A stretch of 64,000 nucleotides of DNA from Rhizobium leguminosarum (GCF_001652265.1 NZ_LWBS01000044.1:1-64000), one strand, 5' to 3'. Positions 1 through 7,213 are shown, counted from the stretch's first letter. The notes: generated by a model from the sequence alone, not told the origin. Numbers and translations: made by a program.

Positions 1-127
1 AAACATACCGCCGGGGAGCCCGGTGTCACAACGTGGCGCTGGAGAATGGCTTGAGCCGGGTGCGAAGTGATCCGCACGCCCGGTTCTTAGGGGGCGGCGG
101 GGCAGCAATGCCCCGCTGCTACCCGAC
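1..127 (+). mobile_element. Group II intron, 3' end (domains V and VI), partial
   Basis: Positions 53-86 form exactly 34 nt with the domain V signature: it opens GAGCCGGG, closes CCCGGTTC, and carries an inner TGCG/CGCA stem. Positions 90-127 form a domain VI-like helix with a GCAA tetraloop (about 106-109) and end in CCCGAC, a plausible 3' splice boundary. Group II introns are self-splicing retroelements; domain V is the catalytic hairpin and domain VI carries the branch-point A. The reverse-transcriptase gene would lie to the left, outside the window. The exact 3' end (about 127) is inferred. Confidence 0.85.
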
Positions 128-290
128 TTTGCTGGAGTAAAATAGGACGTCAGAGAGAGAAGAGACCCGCGGCCCCAAAAAGGGGACGCGACCGTTTCCG
201 GCGTCAGCCGGCGGGGAGTGTCGAGGGGTGAACCCCTGATAGCCTGGCGGCGGGTCGATCCGACCGACCAGGCTCACGGGCTCGGCGTTA
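128..290. repeat. Palindrome-rich GC spacer between the intron and the first gene
   Basis: No gene is supported here. Seen directly: a CCCC/GGGG hairpin near 173-186, an AGGGGT/ACCCCT palindrome at about 223-236, and a strong two-part hairpin at 241-274 (AGCCTGG pairs with CCAGGCT, with inner GGTCG/CGACC). Spacers of this kind recur in the first 15 kb of the window. Function unknown. Confidence 0.5.
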
Positions 291-312
291 AGCCTCCGTC
301 AGAACGGAGGCT
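291..312 (-). terminator. Stem-loop at the end of the 55-aa gene
   Basis: Perfect 9-bp arms (AGCCTCCGT and ACGGAGGCT) with a 4-nt loop that overlaps the stop codon of the minus-strand gene at 299-466. There is no T-run, so it may terminate transcription or only protect the 3' end. Confidence 0.4.
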
Positions 313-466
313 CAGCCTTGATGCGGCCGTCCTGCTCGGCCCAGATCACCTCACGTTCGGCCAGCGCCAGTTCGAGTTCATTCTCGATCTGGTGACGCTC
401 GGCTGTATCGGCGTTCCGAAGCTCAGCCTGCAGCAGCGCGATGACTTCGTCGATGCAAATGGTCAT
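299..466 (-). CDS. Small conserved-type plasmid protein (55 aa), function unknown
   Basis: The frame encodes 55 residues beginning MTICIDEVIALL and ending IKAEPPF. It starts at an ATG with a GGAGAC ribosome-binding site five bases upstream, the same spacing and sequence type as the DUF736 and DUF2493 genes nearby. The sequence is acidic and predicted fully helical (ERHQIENELELALAERE), suggesting a short helical hairpin. There is no signal peptide or catalytic motif. It lies on the same strand as the DUF736 gene, about 400 bp further along. I cannot assign a function; composition and ribosome-binding site make it a likely real gene. Confidence 0.65.
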   Translation of the reverse strand: MTICIDEVIALLQAELRNADTAERHQIENELELALAEREVIWAEQDGRIKAEPPF

Positions 467-872
467 TGTCGTCTCCTTGACGTTTGTGAAAGACGAGCGC
501 TCCGGTCATGGCGGGATGGAGGGGTCAGGGATTGCGAAGCAACCGGCGGAGCCGGCGAGTGGGGGAGCCGATTTTGTCGAAGCGGAGGGGACCGGAGCGG
601 AGGCAAAATTGGGGGCACCGCTCGTCCTTGAGGCCTTCATGCCGCGATGGCACCCTCGGAGGGACTGAGCAGACCCTCCCTCTCCGTATGGCACCGGCAA
701 AGCCGGCAACGGGCTCGATGCCCGTTGCCGGCTTGATGACATCAAACCTTGCTGCAAAGGTACCGCTGAACCATCTCCAGCAGCACATCACCGTGACATG
801 GCAGCGGTGCGCACAGAACGAACTTTCGCCGGTGAGAGCCGGCCCCGTTGCCGGGACCGGCTGCTGTGCGGC
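467..872. repeat. Gene-free spacer with a 13-bp hairpin at 701-733
   Basis: No convincing gene. At 701-733 there is a perfect inverted repeat with 13-bp arms (AGCCGGCAACGGG and its complement) and a 7-nt loop. A second, imperfect hairpin at about 836-862 sits just after the DUF736 stop codon and may act as its terminator. The remainder is GC-rich with no recognisable content. Confidence 0.5.
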
Positions 873-1196
873 TCAGGCCGGGTTGTTCCAGAGGATGACC
901 TTACGGTTCGGCTCGCCGCCGGGAGCGGGGGCGAGGTTGCCGAAGATCACGCCGATCTCGGGGGCTTCCAGCTTCACCGAGAGGTATTCCTCGCCAGTCA
1001 CGCGGGCGATGCGGTTCCAGCCCGCGCCGATCTCGAAGCCGGTCTTGCGGTGGATGATGCGGTAGTCGGGAGCTTCCTCGCTCGTCTTGCTGGCGTTCGG
1101 GACGATGGCGATCGGGGCGTTGACCCGGATGGTGGCGAAGATGCCTTCGAGGCTGCCGTCGGTCTTCTGCGTCAGGGTTGCGATCGTGGTGGCCAT
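873..1196 (-). CDS. DUF736 family protein
   Basis: A 107-aa protein of normal length for DUF736, a family typical of alphaproteobacterial plasmids and integrative elements. Visible family features are the N-terminal MATTIATLTQKTDGSLEG, the central IRVNAPIAIV stretch and the C-terminal NRKVILWNN. The fold is expected to be small and beta-rich; the function is unknown. The ATG start has a GGAGACAA ribosome-binding site. Upstream is a long structured inverted repeat (1213-1365). Its companions here (DUF2493, Toprim, DUF932, ParB) are the usual DUF736 neighbours on rhizobial plasmids. Confidence 0.9.
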   Translation of the reverse strand: MATTIATLTQKTDGSLEGIFATIRVNAPIAIVPNASKTSEEAPDYRIIHRKTGFEIGAGWNRIARVTGEEYLSVKLEAPEIGVIFGNLAPAPGGEPNRKVILWNNPA

Positions 1197-1212
1197 GGTA
1201 TTGTCTCCTTCA

Positions 1213-1365
1213 GTTGCTCGGGACTATTCCCGATGGCGCCCGAAGAAGGGGCCGTGCCGCAGGCGTCACCGGAGCGCAGCGCAGGGGAACCCCCTGTGGG
1301 TTGACGCTGATGGCGGCCGGTCCCTTAAAGAGGCGGCACGGAGACCGGGAATAGTCTCGGGCAAC
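1213..1365 (+). other. Long nested inverted repeat, possible structured RNA
   Basis: Outer arms 1213-1232 and 1346-1365 pair over 20 positions, and inner arms 1252-1260 and 1333-1341 pair perfectly over 9. Further in, GCGTCA (1263-1268) pairs with TGACGC (1302-1307), and CAGGGG/CCCCTG (1282-1296) caps the structure. On a plus-strand transcript the two imperfect positions of the outer stem become G-U wobbles; on the minus strand they are C-A mismatches. This suggests the plus strand is the folded RNA. It lies in the leader of the DUF736 gene, in antisense orientation. Confidence 0.45.
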
Positions 1366-1824
1366 CGAAGGGACAAACCATTATGGCCCCCGGCTCCGGG
1401 TCTGCGTGGGATGTGACTACGGGCTGTTGGAATGCCTCGCCACCATTCGGCGCTAAGACCTCGCCGCTCCTGGCCATCGCAAGCGAGAGGCGCTCACTGC
1501 TGCCCCATCATACTCTGTCGCTCAGCGGGACCGACGCGGCGATCGCATCGGCAACTGCAAACCGTGTGGCAATGTCGGGTGGAACTGCTAGCTCGGGGAT
1601 CGAACATGTGATCCTTCGCGGACTCGGCCCGGCGCCCAGTTGACGGATCCGACCAGTGTTCCGGCGGACATCCAGCCGTTGGCACACGGGCAGCCTCGAG
1701 CGACCGAGACCGGCTTCGTCGAGCGTTCTTCGCAGGCCCGTGACGTGCGAACACATCACAAAACGGAATCCATCGGCTGCAAAGGATTCAAAACTCTCGT
1801 TGGACAGCGTCGGTCCCCACGGGA
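1366..1824. other. Spacer with no supported gene
   Basis: Open frames run through here on both strands, but none has a ribosome-binding site plus recognisable protein features. I see no repeat, IS end or RNA gene. It may hold the promoter of the WGR gene. Confidence 0.4.
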
Positions 1825-2106
1825 ATGATTCCCGGCATGACCCGAATGTCGTTCCACCTCCATTGCCAGCGCATCGATGCCAGCCGCAACATGGCGCGAT
1901 ATTATGCGCTTGCAATCGAGCCGACGTTGTTCGGCGAAACCGCGGTCTTGCGCAGTTGGGGACGGATCGGCAGACGTGGCGGCGAGAGGACCGACGTGTT
2001 CGGGACCGAACAGGAAGCCGTCGCGCATTTTCTCGATCTCGCACGCCGGAAGCATCGGAAGGGCTATAGACCGACCGAAGCTGCGATGCCGTCGGCGACG
2101 AACTGA
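1825..2106 (+). CDS. WGR domain-containing protein
   Basis: The 93-aa frame contains a WGR domain: ALAIEPTLFGE, then SWGRIGRRG, then TEQEAVAHFLDLARRKHRKGY. WGR domains bind nucleic acids; in PARP-type enzymes they contact DNA 5' ends. In rhizobia they also occur as stand-alone proteins of about 80 aa, often on plasmids, with unknown roles. The start is uncertain: the ATG codons at 1825, 1837 and 1846 are all in frame, and the shorter form would match the usual family length better. No strong ribosome-binding site decides it. There is no operon partner. Confidence 0.75.
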   Translation: MIPGMTRMSFHLHCQRIDASRNMARYYALAIEPTLFGETAVLRSWGRIGRRGGERTDVFGTEQEAVAHFLDLARRKHRKGYRPTEAAMPSATN

Positions 2107-2309
2107 TCGCTCGCCAGAACAGCGCGGCAGTCGCCGCGCAAGGGATCGTCACGCCTTCAGGGGCGAAGACTGCACCGTAGGCTTCGTGGAGCCGGCTCGC
2201 CGGCGAAATAGAGCCCGGTCCGGCGAATACGCCGGATGCGTCCTCGATCCTTGAAATCGACCGCGATACATGACCTATGGCGAGCGATAGATCATGCGAG
2301 GGGAAGATC

Positions 2310-2789
2310 ATGGCCGTCAAAGCACCTTCTTTAGAAGCAGGCGCTGCTGAACCGCAAAAGATCGAAGCATTGCTCGGCGGCTCGCGCATCCTGGCGCGTC
2401 GCTTAACCAATGTGCTCGACACCCACGAGCTGCTTTTGCACGGCCTGCCTGCATCGGCGCTGAATCAGCTTGTTGGCAATCTCGTTGTCATCGCCAAGAA
2501 CGAATCCCTCGAAAAGGCGGTGGGCATGAGCTTGCGCACCTGGCAACGGCGGAAGGACACTCCTTCCAAGCCGCTTAGCCAGGAACAGAGCGGCCGCGCT
2601 TGGAAATTCGCCGAGATCCTCGCAAAGGCAACGGATATCTTCGGATCGCAGGCAGAAGCCGAACAATGGCTGAAGCGTCCGGCGGTCGGACTAAACCAGC
2701 ACCGCCCGATCGATCTTCTCGGGACGCCCGCTGGCATCGAGCTTGTCGTAGATCATCTCGATCGCCTCGAATATGGTGTCTATACATGA
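2310..2789 (+). CDS. Antitoxin of the Xre/MbcA/ParS (RES-Xre) family
   Basis: A 159-aa protein with the layout of the antitoxin of RES-type toxins: an Xre-like helix-turn-helix in the middle (GMSLRTWQRRKDTPSKPLS, about residues 75-95) and the C-terminal MbcA/ParS toxin-binding domain (AKATDIFGSQAEAEQWLKRP, then a GIELVVDHLDRLEYGVY tail). The ATG at 2310 is preceded by GAGGGGAAG, which favours it over an upstream in-frame ATG. Such antitoxins neutralise NAD-degrading RES toxins and autoregulate. The stop overlaps an ATG in ATGA fashion, as expected for a coupled toxin, but the frame that follows is not a full RES domain, so the antitoxin appears orphaned. Confidence 0.8.
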   Translation: MAVKAPSLEAGAAEPQKIEALLGGSRILARRLTNVLDTHELLLHGLPASALNQLVGNLVVIAKNESLEKAVGMSLRTWQRRKDTPSKPLSQEQSGRAWKFAEILAKATDIFGSQAEAEQWLKRPAVGLNQHRPIDLLGTPAGIELVVDHLDRLEYGVYT

Positions 2790-2944
2790 CCTTTCTGCGA
2801 CGCTCGGGGGACCGAGTTGGTCGCATGGCGACATATAAAACCGAGGCGCGGCAAGTCGAATATCTGTCTAGAAGGCCGCCATCCATGCTCTTATGTCGGC
2901 CATCGACCGCAGGAGGATGGACTGATTGTCGAGCGACGGAATAA
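2786..2944 (+). pseudogene. Probable 5' remnant of a RES-type toxin
   Basis: Its ATG overlaps the antitoxin stop as ATGA. The first residues (MTF) fit the start of many RES toxins, but the frame continues only 52 codons, without the glycine/arginine-rich RES core, and runs into the convergent GNAT gene. I infer a toxin cut off after a few codons by recombination; it could also be a chance frame. Confidence 0.25.
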
Positions 2945-3371
2945 AGCCCCAGCTCTGCCAGAAGCGCTCCGCCTCTTCATCGACGGCGCGAACGACGATC
3001 GCTCGCCCGCCGACCAGATCGGCGCCGGCGATGCAGCGGCGAAAGGCATCCTTGACAAGCGCCGTGCCGATACCGCGACCGACATGGCGGCGATCGACTG
3101 CAAGCTGACCGATGAGCAGACACGGGATCGGATCGGGTGGACGACCCGTTCGGATCTTTCGGGTCACGACATTTGGCGCGATGACGGTTGGGGCAAGTCC
3201 ATAGTAGCCGACGACCACGTCGTCGTCATGGATGGCAAACACCCTCGTAAAACCGTGCTGGTGGTTCGATCGGGCAAAGGTCGCAAGCCAGGCGTCGAGG
3301 GCAGGCTTGCCACAGCTGAAAGACTCCAGGCGATGACGCTCCGCAAGCGGCTCGATCTGTGACAGGCCCAA
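2868..3371 (-). CDS. GNAT acetyltransferase toxin (TacT-like)
   Basis: A 167-aa GNAT-fold protein paired with a DUF1778 antitoxin. It opens with the typical IEPLAERHRLESFSCGKPAL (residues 6-25); the acetyl-CoA loop RRHVGRGIGTAL is at 94-105 and the C-terminal FWQSWGFIP at 137-145. Family members acetylate aminoacyl-tRNA and block translation. Where many members have Tyr in the F-Y-x-x-x-G-F motif, this protein has Trp138, which may matter if that Tyr is catalytic. The antitoxin stop and this start are three bases apart on the same strand, so they form one operon with the antitoxin first. Confidence 0.85.
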   Translation of the reverse strand: MGLSQIEPLAERHRLESFSCGKPALDAWLATFARSNHQHGFTRVFAIHDDDVVVGYYGLAPTVIAPNVVTRKIRTGRPPDPIPCLLIGQLAVDRRHVGRGIGTALVKDAFRRCIAGADLVGGRAIVVRAVDEEAERFWQSWGFIPSLDNQSILLRSMADIRAWMAAF

Positions 3372-3374
3372 AGC

Positions 3375-3656
3375 TCAATGTTCCCAGGGCGCTTGACGTT
3401 GCAGGCGCTCGGCCACCTTGGCGGGCGCCGCGACCGACGACGCTTCGATCGCCGCAACAAAAGCTTCGAAGGCATCCGCGGAAACGCGAATGACACTCTC
3501 GTTGAGGATCGCCGTCTGTGCTTCCTGCACCGCAGCGCGGCGCATGAACTCGGTTCGGGATAGCCCGGTCAGGGCTGCTCCCCGATCGATGATCGCGAGA
3601 TCGTCATCGCGGAAGCGCATGGAAATGGGCGTTTCCTTTCGACCGGTAGCGGCCAT
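3375..3656 (-). CDS. DUF1778 ribbon-helix-helix antitoxin (TacA-like)
   Basis: A 93-aa antitoxin. The N-terminal ribbon-helix-helix (PISMRFRDDDLAIIDRGAAL) binds DNA and the C-terminal tail wraps the GNAT toxin. The ATG at 3656 has AGGAAA upstream; longer frames lack a ribosome-binding site and would run through the operator. Immediately upstream is a 27-bp perfect palindrome (3682-3708), the expected autoregulatory site. It directly precedes the GNAT gene. Confidence 0.85.
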   Translation of the reverse strand: MAATGRKETPISMRFRDDDLAIIDRGAALTGLSRTEFMRRAAVQEAQTAILNESVIRVSADAFEAFVAAIEASSVAAPAKVAERLQRQAPWEH

Positions 3657-3681
3657 GTCTGTTTCCTTTCTAGATGAAGCA

Positions 3682-3708
3682 CAATGTAATGCAGAGCGCA
3701 TTACATTG
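3682..3708. promoter_or_regulatory. Palindromic operator of the GNAT/DUF1778 pair
   Basis: CAATGTAATGC, five bases, then GCATTACATTG: 11-bp perfect inverted repeat ending 25 bp before the antitoxin ATG. The inner TAATGC/GCATTA fits ribbon-helix-helix binding. Inferred to be the autoregulatory operator. Confidence 0.65.
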
Positions 3709-3737
3709 CAACTACGTCGGGATGGGGAAAACGGCGC

Positions 3738-4679
3738 TCACGCGCCGTCCTCCGCCGCTTGCCAAACCGGGATGCCGAGACGGCGTGCCTTGTCGGCGAG
3801 ATTGCCCGTGATGCCGGAACCGGGAAACACGATGACGCCGGTCGGCATGACCGAGAGCATCTCGTCGTTGCGGCGGAAGGGAGCCGCCTTGGCGTGCTTC
3901 GTCCAGTTCGGCTTGAAGGTGATCTGCGTCACGTTCCGGGCTTCGGCCCAGCAGGCCGCGACGCGCTCGGCGCCTTTCGGCGAGCCGCCGTGGAGCAGGA
4001 TCATATCTGGATGCTTCAGGTGTGCCTGATCGAGCTTCGCCCAGATGCGTTCGTGATCGTTGTAGTCCATGCCGCCGGAGAAGGCGATCTTGGTCCCGAC
4101 TGGGATCAGCACCTCGGTTTCGGCGCGGCGGCGGGCGGAAAGGAAGTCCCTGGAGTCGATCATCGCCGCCGTCATGTTGGCATGGCTGACCTTGGAGCCG
4201 GTGCGTGGCCGCCAGGCCGATCCTATCTGCGCCTCGAAGAGGTCGGCCGCATAGTCGCGCATAAACTCGAAGGCGTTGCGGCGTTCGAGAAACGTGATGC
4301 CTTCGGCGATCAGGCGCTCGAGTTCGACGCTCTTGACCTCCGAGCCGTCCTGCTCCCGCTGTCCGATGCGTTGTGCGTCCTCGTTGCGCTGAAGTTCACG
4401 CTGGATGCGCTCGCCGGCCCGGTGGAACAGGTTGACCGTCGACCAGAGCAGATCTTCGAGATCGGGTTCCAGCCGCGTGTCGCCAAGCATCTCGAATAGC
4501 GCGTCGAAGATCGCAGTCAGCGCCGACTGGACGACCGGCTCTTCCGGGAGCGGCCGGGGATCGGGCTCGTCCTGAAAGGGGCGATGGCCGTAGATCTGCA
4601 TTTCGTAGATGAAACGGTCGGTCGGAGAAGAGGCGTGGTGGGGCTCGAAGGCGTCGTCGATGGGAAGGGTCAGGTTCAT
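3738..4679 (-). CDS. DUF2493 (SLOG-like) domain protein
   Basis: A 313-aa protein with the conserved C-terminal DUF2493 domain, a cpYpsA/SLOG-type Rossmann fold thought to bind nucleotide-like ligands. Visible motifs: TKIAFSGGMDYNDHERIW, LLHGGSPKGAERVAACWA and VIVFPGSGITGNLADKA. The N-terminal two thirds is helical with acidic runs. The start was set at 4679, where GGAGACC precedes the ATG; the longer frame upstream is GC-rich noise. It lies on the same strand as the Toprim gene, separated by a 320-bp hairpin-rich leader. This is a standard rhizobial plasmid gene; its biochemical role is unknown. Confidence 0.85.
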   Translation of the reverse strand: MNLTLPIDDAFEPHHASSPTDRFIYEMQIYGHRPFQDEPDPRPLPEEPVVQSALTAIFDALFEMLGDTRLEPDLEDLLWSTVNLFHRAGERIQRELQRNEDAQRIGQREQDGSEVKSVELERLIAEGITFLERRNAFEFMRDYAADLFEAQIGSAWRPRTGSKVSHANMTAAMIDSRDFLSARRRAETEVLIPVGTKIAFSGGMDYNDHERIWAKLDQAHLKHPDMILLHGGSPKGAERVAACWAEARNVTQITFKPNWTKHAKAAPFRRNDEMLSVMPTGVIVFPGSGITGNLADKARRLGIPVWQAAEDGA

Positions 4680-5002
4680 GATGGTCTCCGTCGGTTTGGG
4701 CCGCGCCTCTCGCGGCCTGACGGCGAACCTGGTCACGCGGAGACGGGCCGGAACCGCGGCGGGAAGTGCAGCGGCCCAGCGCAGCGCCGGGCGGCGGAAG
4801 AAGGGTTTCCTGGTTCGCGAGGAGCGCCGGCAAAGCCGGCGCGGGGAAGAAACCTGACTGACCCGCTGAAGGCCCGGCCGCCGCGTGGTAAGGGTAGCCT
4901 TTCCGCAGGCCCGCGGGCGCGCGCCCACCTGGAGGAAGTGCATCATGGAACGACCTTCCCAGCTGTGACGAACGCCACCACTGCCCGCCGTCTCTACCAG
5001 CC
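4680..5002. repeat. Hairpin-rich leader between DUF2493 and Toprim genes
   Basis: No gene. Perfect hairpins at 4699-4717 (GGCCGCG, five-base loop, CGCGGCC) and 4824-4842 (GCGCCGGC, AAA, GCCGGCGC). The core CCGGCAAAGCCGGC also occurs at about 694-707, so the same small palindromic unit is reused along this block. Confidence 0.5.
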
Positions 5003-6040
5003 TCACACGGGGAGATAGGCCATCGCATCTTCCGGAACGAGCTGTGCCCGCAGGTTGGCTGTCAGCCGGTCCGGGCCGAGCCAGCGCAGATCCTCGTTGA
5101 AGTCGCCGAGCTCCGGGGCAAGCACGAGCGGCAAGATCCCAAGGGCTTGCGCGCGACGGCTCAACCCCTCGATCCCGTGCCGGCCGGCGGCATCGGCGTC
5201 ACCGGCGATATAAAGGCGAAGACACCTGGCCGGGGGCGAGAAAGCCGCGAGGTGGTTGGCAGTGAGTGCGGCCGCCATAGGCAAGCCGGGCATCACGTGA
5301 GATAGCGAAAGTATGGTTTCGAGGCCTTCGCCCGCCACCATGAGCGGCACGGGTCCGTTGATCGGAAAACGAAGGCGCACAGCATTGCCGAGAAGACCGC
5401 CAAGCGCGCGGCGGGGGTCCTCGACCTTGGCCTTTCCCTCGCCGCCAGGATCCAGCCAAGTGCGGTGCACACCGGTGATCTGCCCATAAGGATCGGTGAC
5501 GGCCGCGATCAGGGCTGGATAGCTGGTCGTTCGGGAGGATCCCAAATCCCGATAGTAGCAGGACGGATGGAAGCCAAGCGCCGCATGCGTCGATGCCTGC
5601 AGGATGCCCCGCTCGCGCAGATAGGTATCTGCAAGGGTGCCTGCCAGCGGCTGCGTCATGGCGAACAAGCGCCTCGCGCGTTCCGCCGCCGGTTTCTCGA
5701 CCGGCGGATAGTCGGGGGCGCCGCCCCTGCGGGACGACGCCGGTTCGGATTGCGGAAGGCTCAGGAAATGCCGTGCTTCATCGGCAACGTCGCGAAAGTC
5801 GACAAGACCGCAGGTTTCCCGAACGAGATCGAGCAGATCGCCATATTGTCCGGTGGCCGCGTCCGTCCATCTGCCGGCGCGCGGGCCGAAGAGGTATACG
5901 TAAAGCGACCGGCCTTTGCTGTTGGCGACGTCGCCAACGATCCAGTAATTTCCGGCCCGACGGCCGGCAGAGAGGTAGTGGCGGCAGACCGCCTCGGCAT
6001 CGCGCGCGAGACGGTCCGCCAGCTCGGAGGCGGATAACAT
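5003..6040 (-). CDS. Toprim domain-containing plasmid primase-like protein
   Basis: A 345-aa protein. The N-terminal part (about 10-110) has the GRWTDAATGQYGDLLDLV pattern seen in plasmid and phage primases. The C-terminal Toprim domain shows the catalytic Glu in VAGEGLETILS and the metal-binding DxD in YIAGDADAAG. Toprim domains perform nucleotidyl transfer; such proteins are predicted to prime plasmid or conjugative DNA synthesis. The start was chosen at the ATG at 6040 (MLSASELADR), the usual family start; the upstream extension is not protein-like. It lies on the same strand as DUF2493, probably co-transcribed. Confidence 0.85.
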   Translation of the reverse strand: MLSASELADRLARDAEAVCRHYLSAGRRAGNYWIVGDVANSKGRSLYVYLFGPRAGRWTDAATGQYGDLLDLVRETCGLVDFRDVADEARHFLSLPQSEPASSRRGGAPDYPPVEKPAAERARRLFAMTQPLAGTLADTYLRERGILQASTHAALGFHPSCYYRDLGSSRTTSYPALIAAVTDPYGQITGVHRTWLDPGGEGKAKVEDPRRALGGLLGNAVRLRFPINGPVPLMVAGEGLETILSLSHVMPGLPMAAALTANHLAAFSPPARCLRLYIAGDADAAGRHGIEGLSRRAQALGILPLVLAPELGDFNEDLRWLGPDRLTANLRAQLVPEDAMAYLPV

Positions 6041-6200
6041 CACAGAAAATCCTAGCAAGAGTGAGAACGAACCGACCTGCCCAGGCGCTCCCCAATCGCT
6101 GCCAGGCCAAGCCTTCCCGGCCGCCCTCTCGCTCCTCAACGCAGCCTACCGCCGATTCCTCTTCCAATCGACAGCTCCCCGAGTTCCAATTAGCATGTTG

Positions 6201-6362
6201 ATGAGCTCCAATTTTCAGGAGGCAGAAACGGAAGCGTATTCGCCTCGCCAGCTCGCCCGCTTCGTAACCTCTGTGGCGGAAGTAGCCGGGAGGGCATCTG
6301 CATGGGCCAGGTCGTTCAACAGCTGCGCCGTGAAGCCGTTGAAGCCTACATCGAGCGATTGA
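6201..6362 (+). CDS. Possible small protein (53 aa), overlaps next gene
   Basis: The frame starts MSSNFQEAETEAYSPRQL and ends KPLKPTSSD, overlapping the next gene by 61 bp in another frame. Residues 1-40 have normal protein composition, but there is no clear ribosome-binding site and no known family. It may be the leader or an original N-terminus of the downstream gene, shifted by an indel. Confidence 0.25.
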   Translation: MSSNFQEAETEAYSPRQLARFVTSVAEVAGRASAWARSFNSCAVKPLKPTSSD

Positions 6363-6676
6363 TCGCGCGCTTGGATCTCCTGGGAGATCCAGACGTGGAA
6401 GACAATGGCGACTGTGAACCGTCGCTTTGCAGCACATCAATATGTGTGGGCGATCGGTGCATCGAGGACCTTGAGCTCGATGACTACGACGATGAGGAAA
6501 GTGGCGATGAAGAGCCGACCATGGGCTGGTCAAATCCTGACGGTTTGAGGATTCACATTTCCGGAGAGGCCAAGCAGATCATAAGCTTCGACTTTGATGA
6601 CGGTCCGCTTAGATTTGATGGATCCGGTAACACCATCTTACGCATGGTGCCCCGACAGAATACTTACAATCTATGA
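6302..6676 (+). CDS. Hypothetical acidic protein (124 aa)
   Basis: The start has GGGAGG upstream. The N-terminus (REAVEAYIERLIARLDLLGDP) is a helical segment. It is followed by a Cys-containing stretch, a strongly acidic linker (residues 58-70) and then EEPTMGW, a short motif that recurs in rhizobial hypothetical proteins. It has no catalytic motif, signal peptide or membrane segment. The gene stands alone between the divergent Toprim gene and a small plus-strand frame. Function unknown. Confidence 0.6.
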   Translation: MGQVVQQLRREAVEAYIERLIARLDLLGDPDVEDNGDCEPSLCSTSICVGDRCIEDLELDDYDDEESGDEEPTMGWSNPDGLRIHISGEAKQIISFDFDDGPLRFDGSGNTILRMVPRQNTYNL

Positions 6677-6750
6677 TCAATTGGGAGGTTCGCCGCCCCG
6701 CGAACGATCCGGTGCCGAGGGGCAAGGGCGGACTCCTGAAAGAAGAGTTT

Positions 6751-6811
6751 GAAAAGGGTGCTCCGGATCAGGGGCAGACACCCTTTTCATGCTGAGTTTT
6801 GCATTCTCAGC
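6751..6811 (+). terminator. Two consecutive stem-loops after the acidic hypothetical gene
   Basis: 6751-6760 (GAAAAGGGTG) pairs perfectly with 6779-6788, and 6791-6796 (GCTGAG) pairs with 6806-6811. There is no long T-run, so this is a possible terminator or a mobile palindromic repeat. The rest of 6812-7023 shows nothing recognisable. Confidence 0.4.
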
Positions 6812-7033
6812 GGAACGAAAATTAGCAGAGAGATTGCTGTCTTCAATCGGACCGAAGTCCGACCCCCCGCAATAATTCGTGGATGCAGCCGCGGGAAATC
6901 CTCGAAGAGACAAAGGTCTCGAAGGCCGCAAAGTAAAATTAGGGGCGGCTCTCCGGAGTTGCCTCCGTCGTCGCGGGTATTGACGACTCGTTCCTTCCGT
7001 TCAGCTTCTCGTTGGCGGCACTGAGAGGAACGA

Positions 7034-7213
7034 ATGTCTGAAGACCAGAAGCCGCCTCATATCCGTCTTGGAGTCGCAAACGATCAACGAGAACTGGATC
7101 GGCGCAATGCAGCGTTAGATCTGCATTTGGCCCTTAAAACGATTGGCTGCCAAACTCGTTCGCATTGTCACAGGCGCCGGCCCCAGCCTATTATACTAAT
7201 TAATTTACGCTAG
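7034..7213 (+). CDS. Small hypothetical protein (59 aa)
   Basis: The ATG at 7034 has AGAGGAA four bases upstream, a good ribosome-binding site. The product begins MSEDQKPPHIRLGVANDQ, has an amphipathic helix (ELDRRNAALDLHLALKTIG) and a basic Arg/His-rich C-terminus. It ends 17 bp before the DUF1173 gene on the same strand, so the two may be co-transcribed. No family recognised. Confidence 0.45.
   Translation: MSEDQKPPHIRLGVANDQRELDRRNAALDLHLALKTIGCQTRSHCHRRRPQPIILINLR

Noticed and set aside
218..631. 137-codon plus-strand frame
   Set aside because: It overlaps the hairpin region and the better-supported 55-aa minus-strand gene; no ribosome-binding site.
1508..2422. 304-codon minus-strand open frame
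   Set aside because: It runs antisense through the WGR gene, has no ribosome-binding site, and its composition is Arg/Ser-rich like other GC-rich shadow frames.
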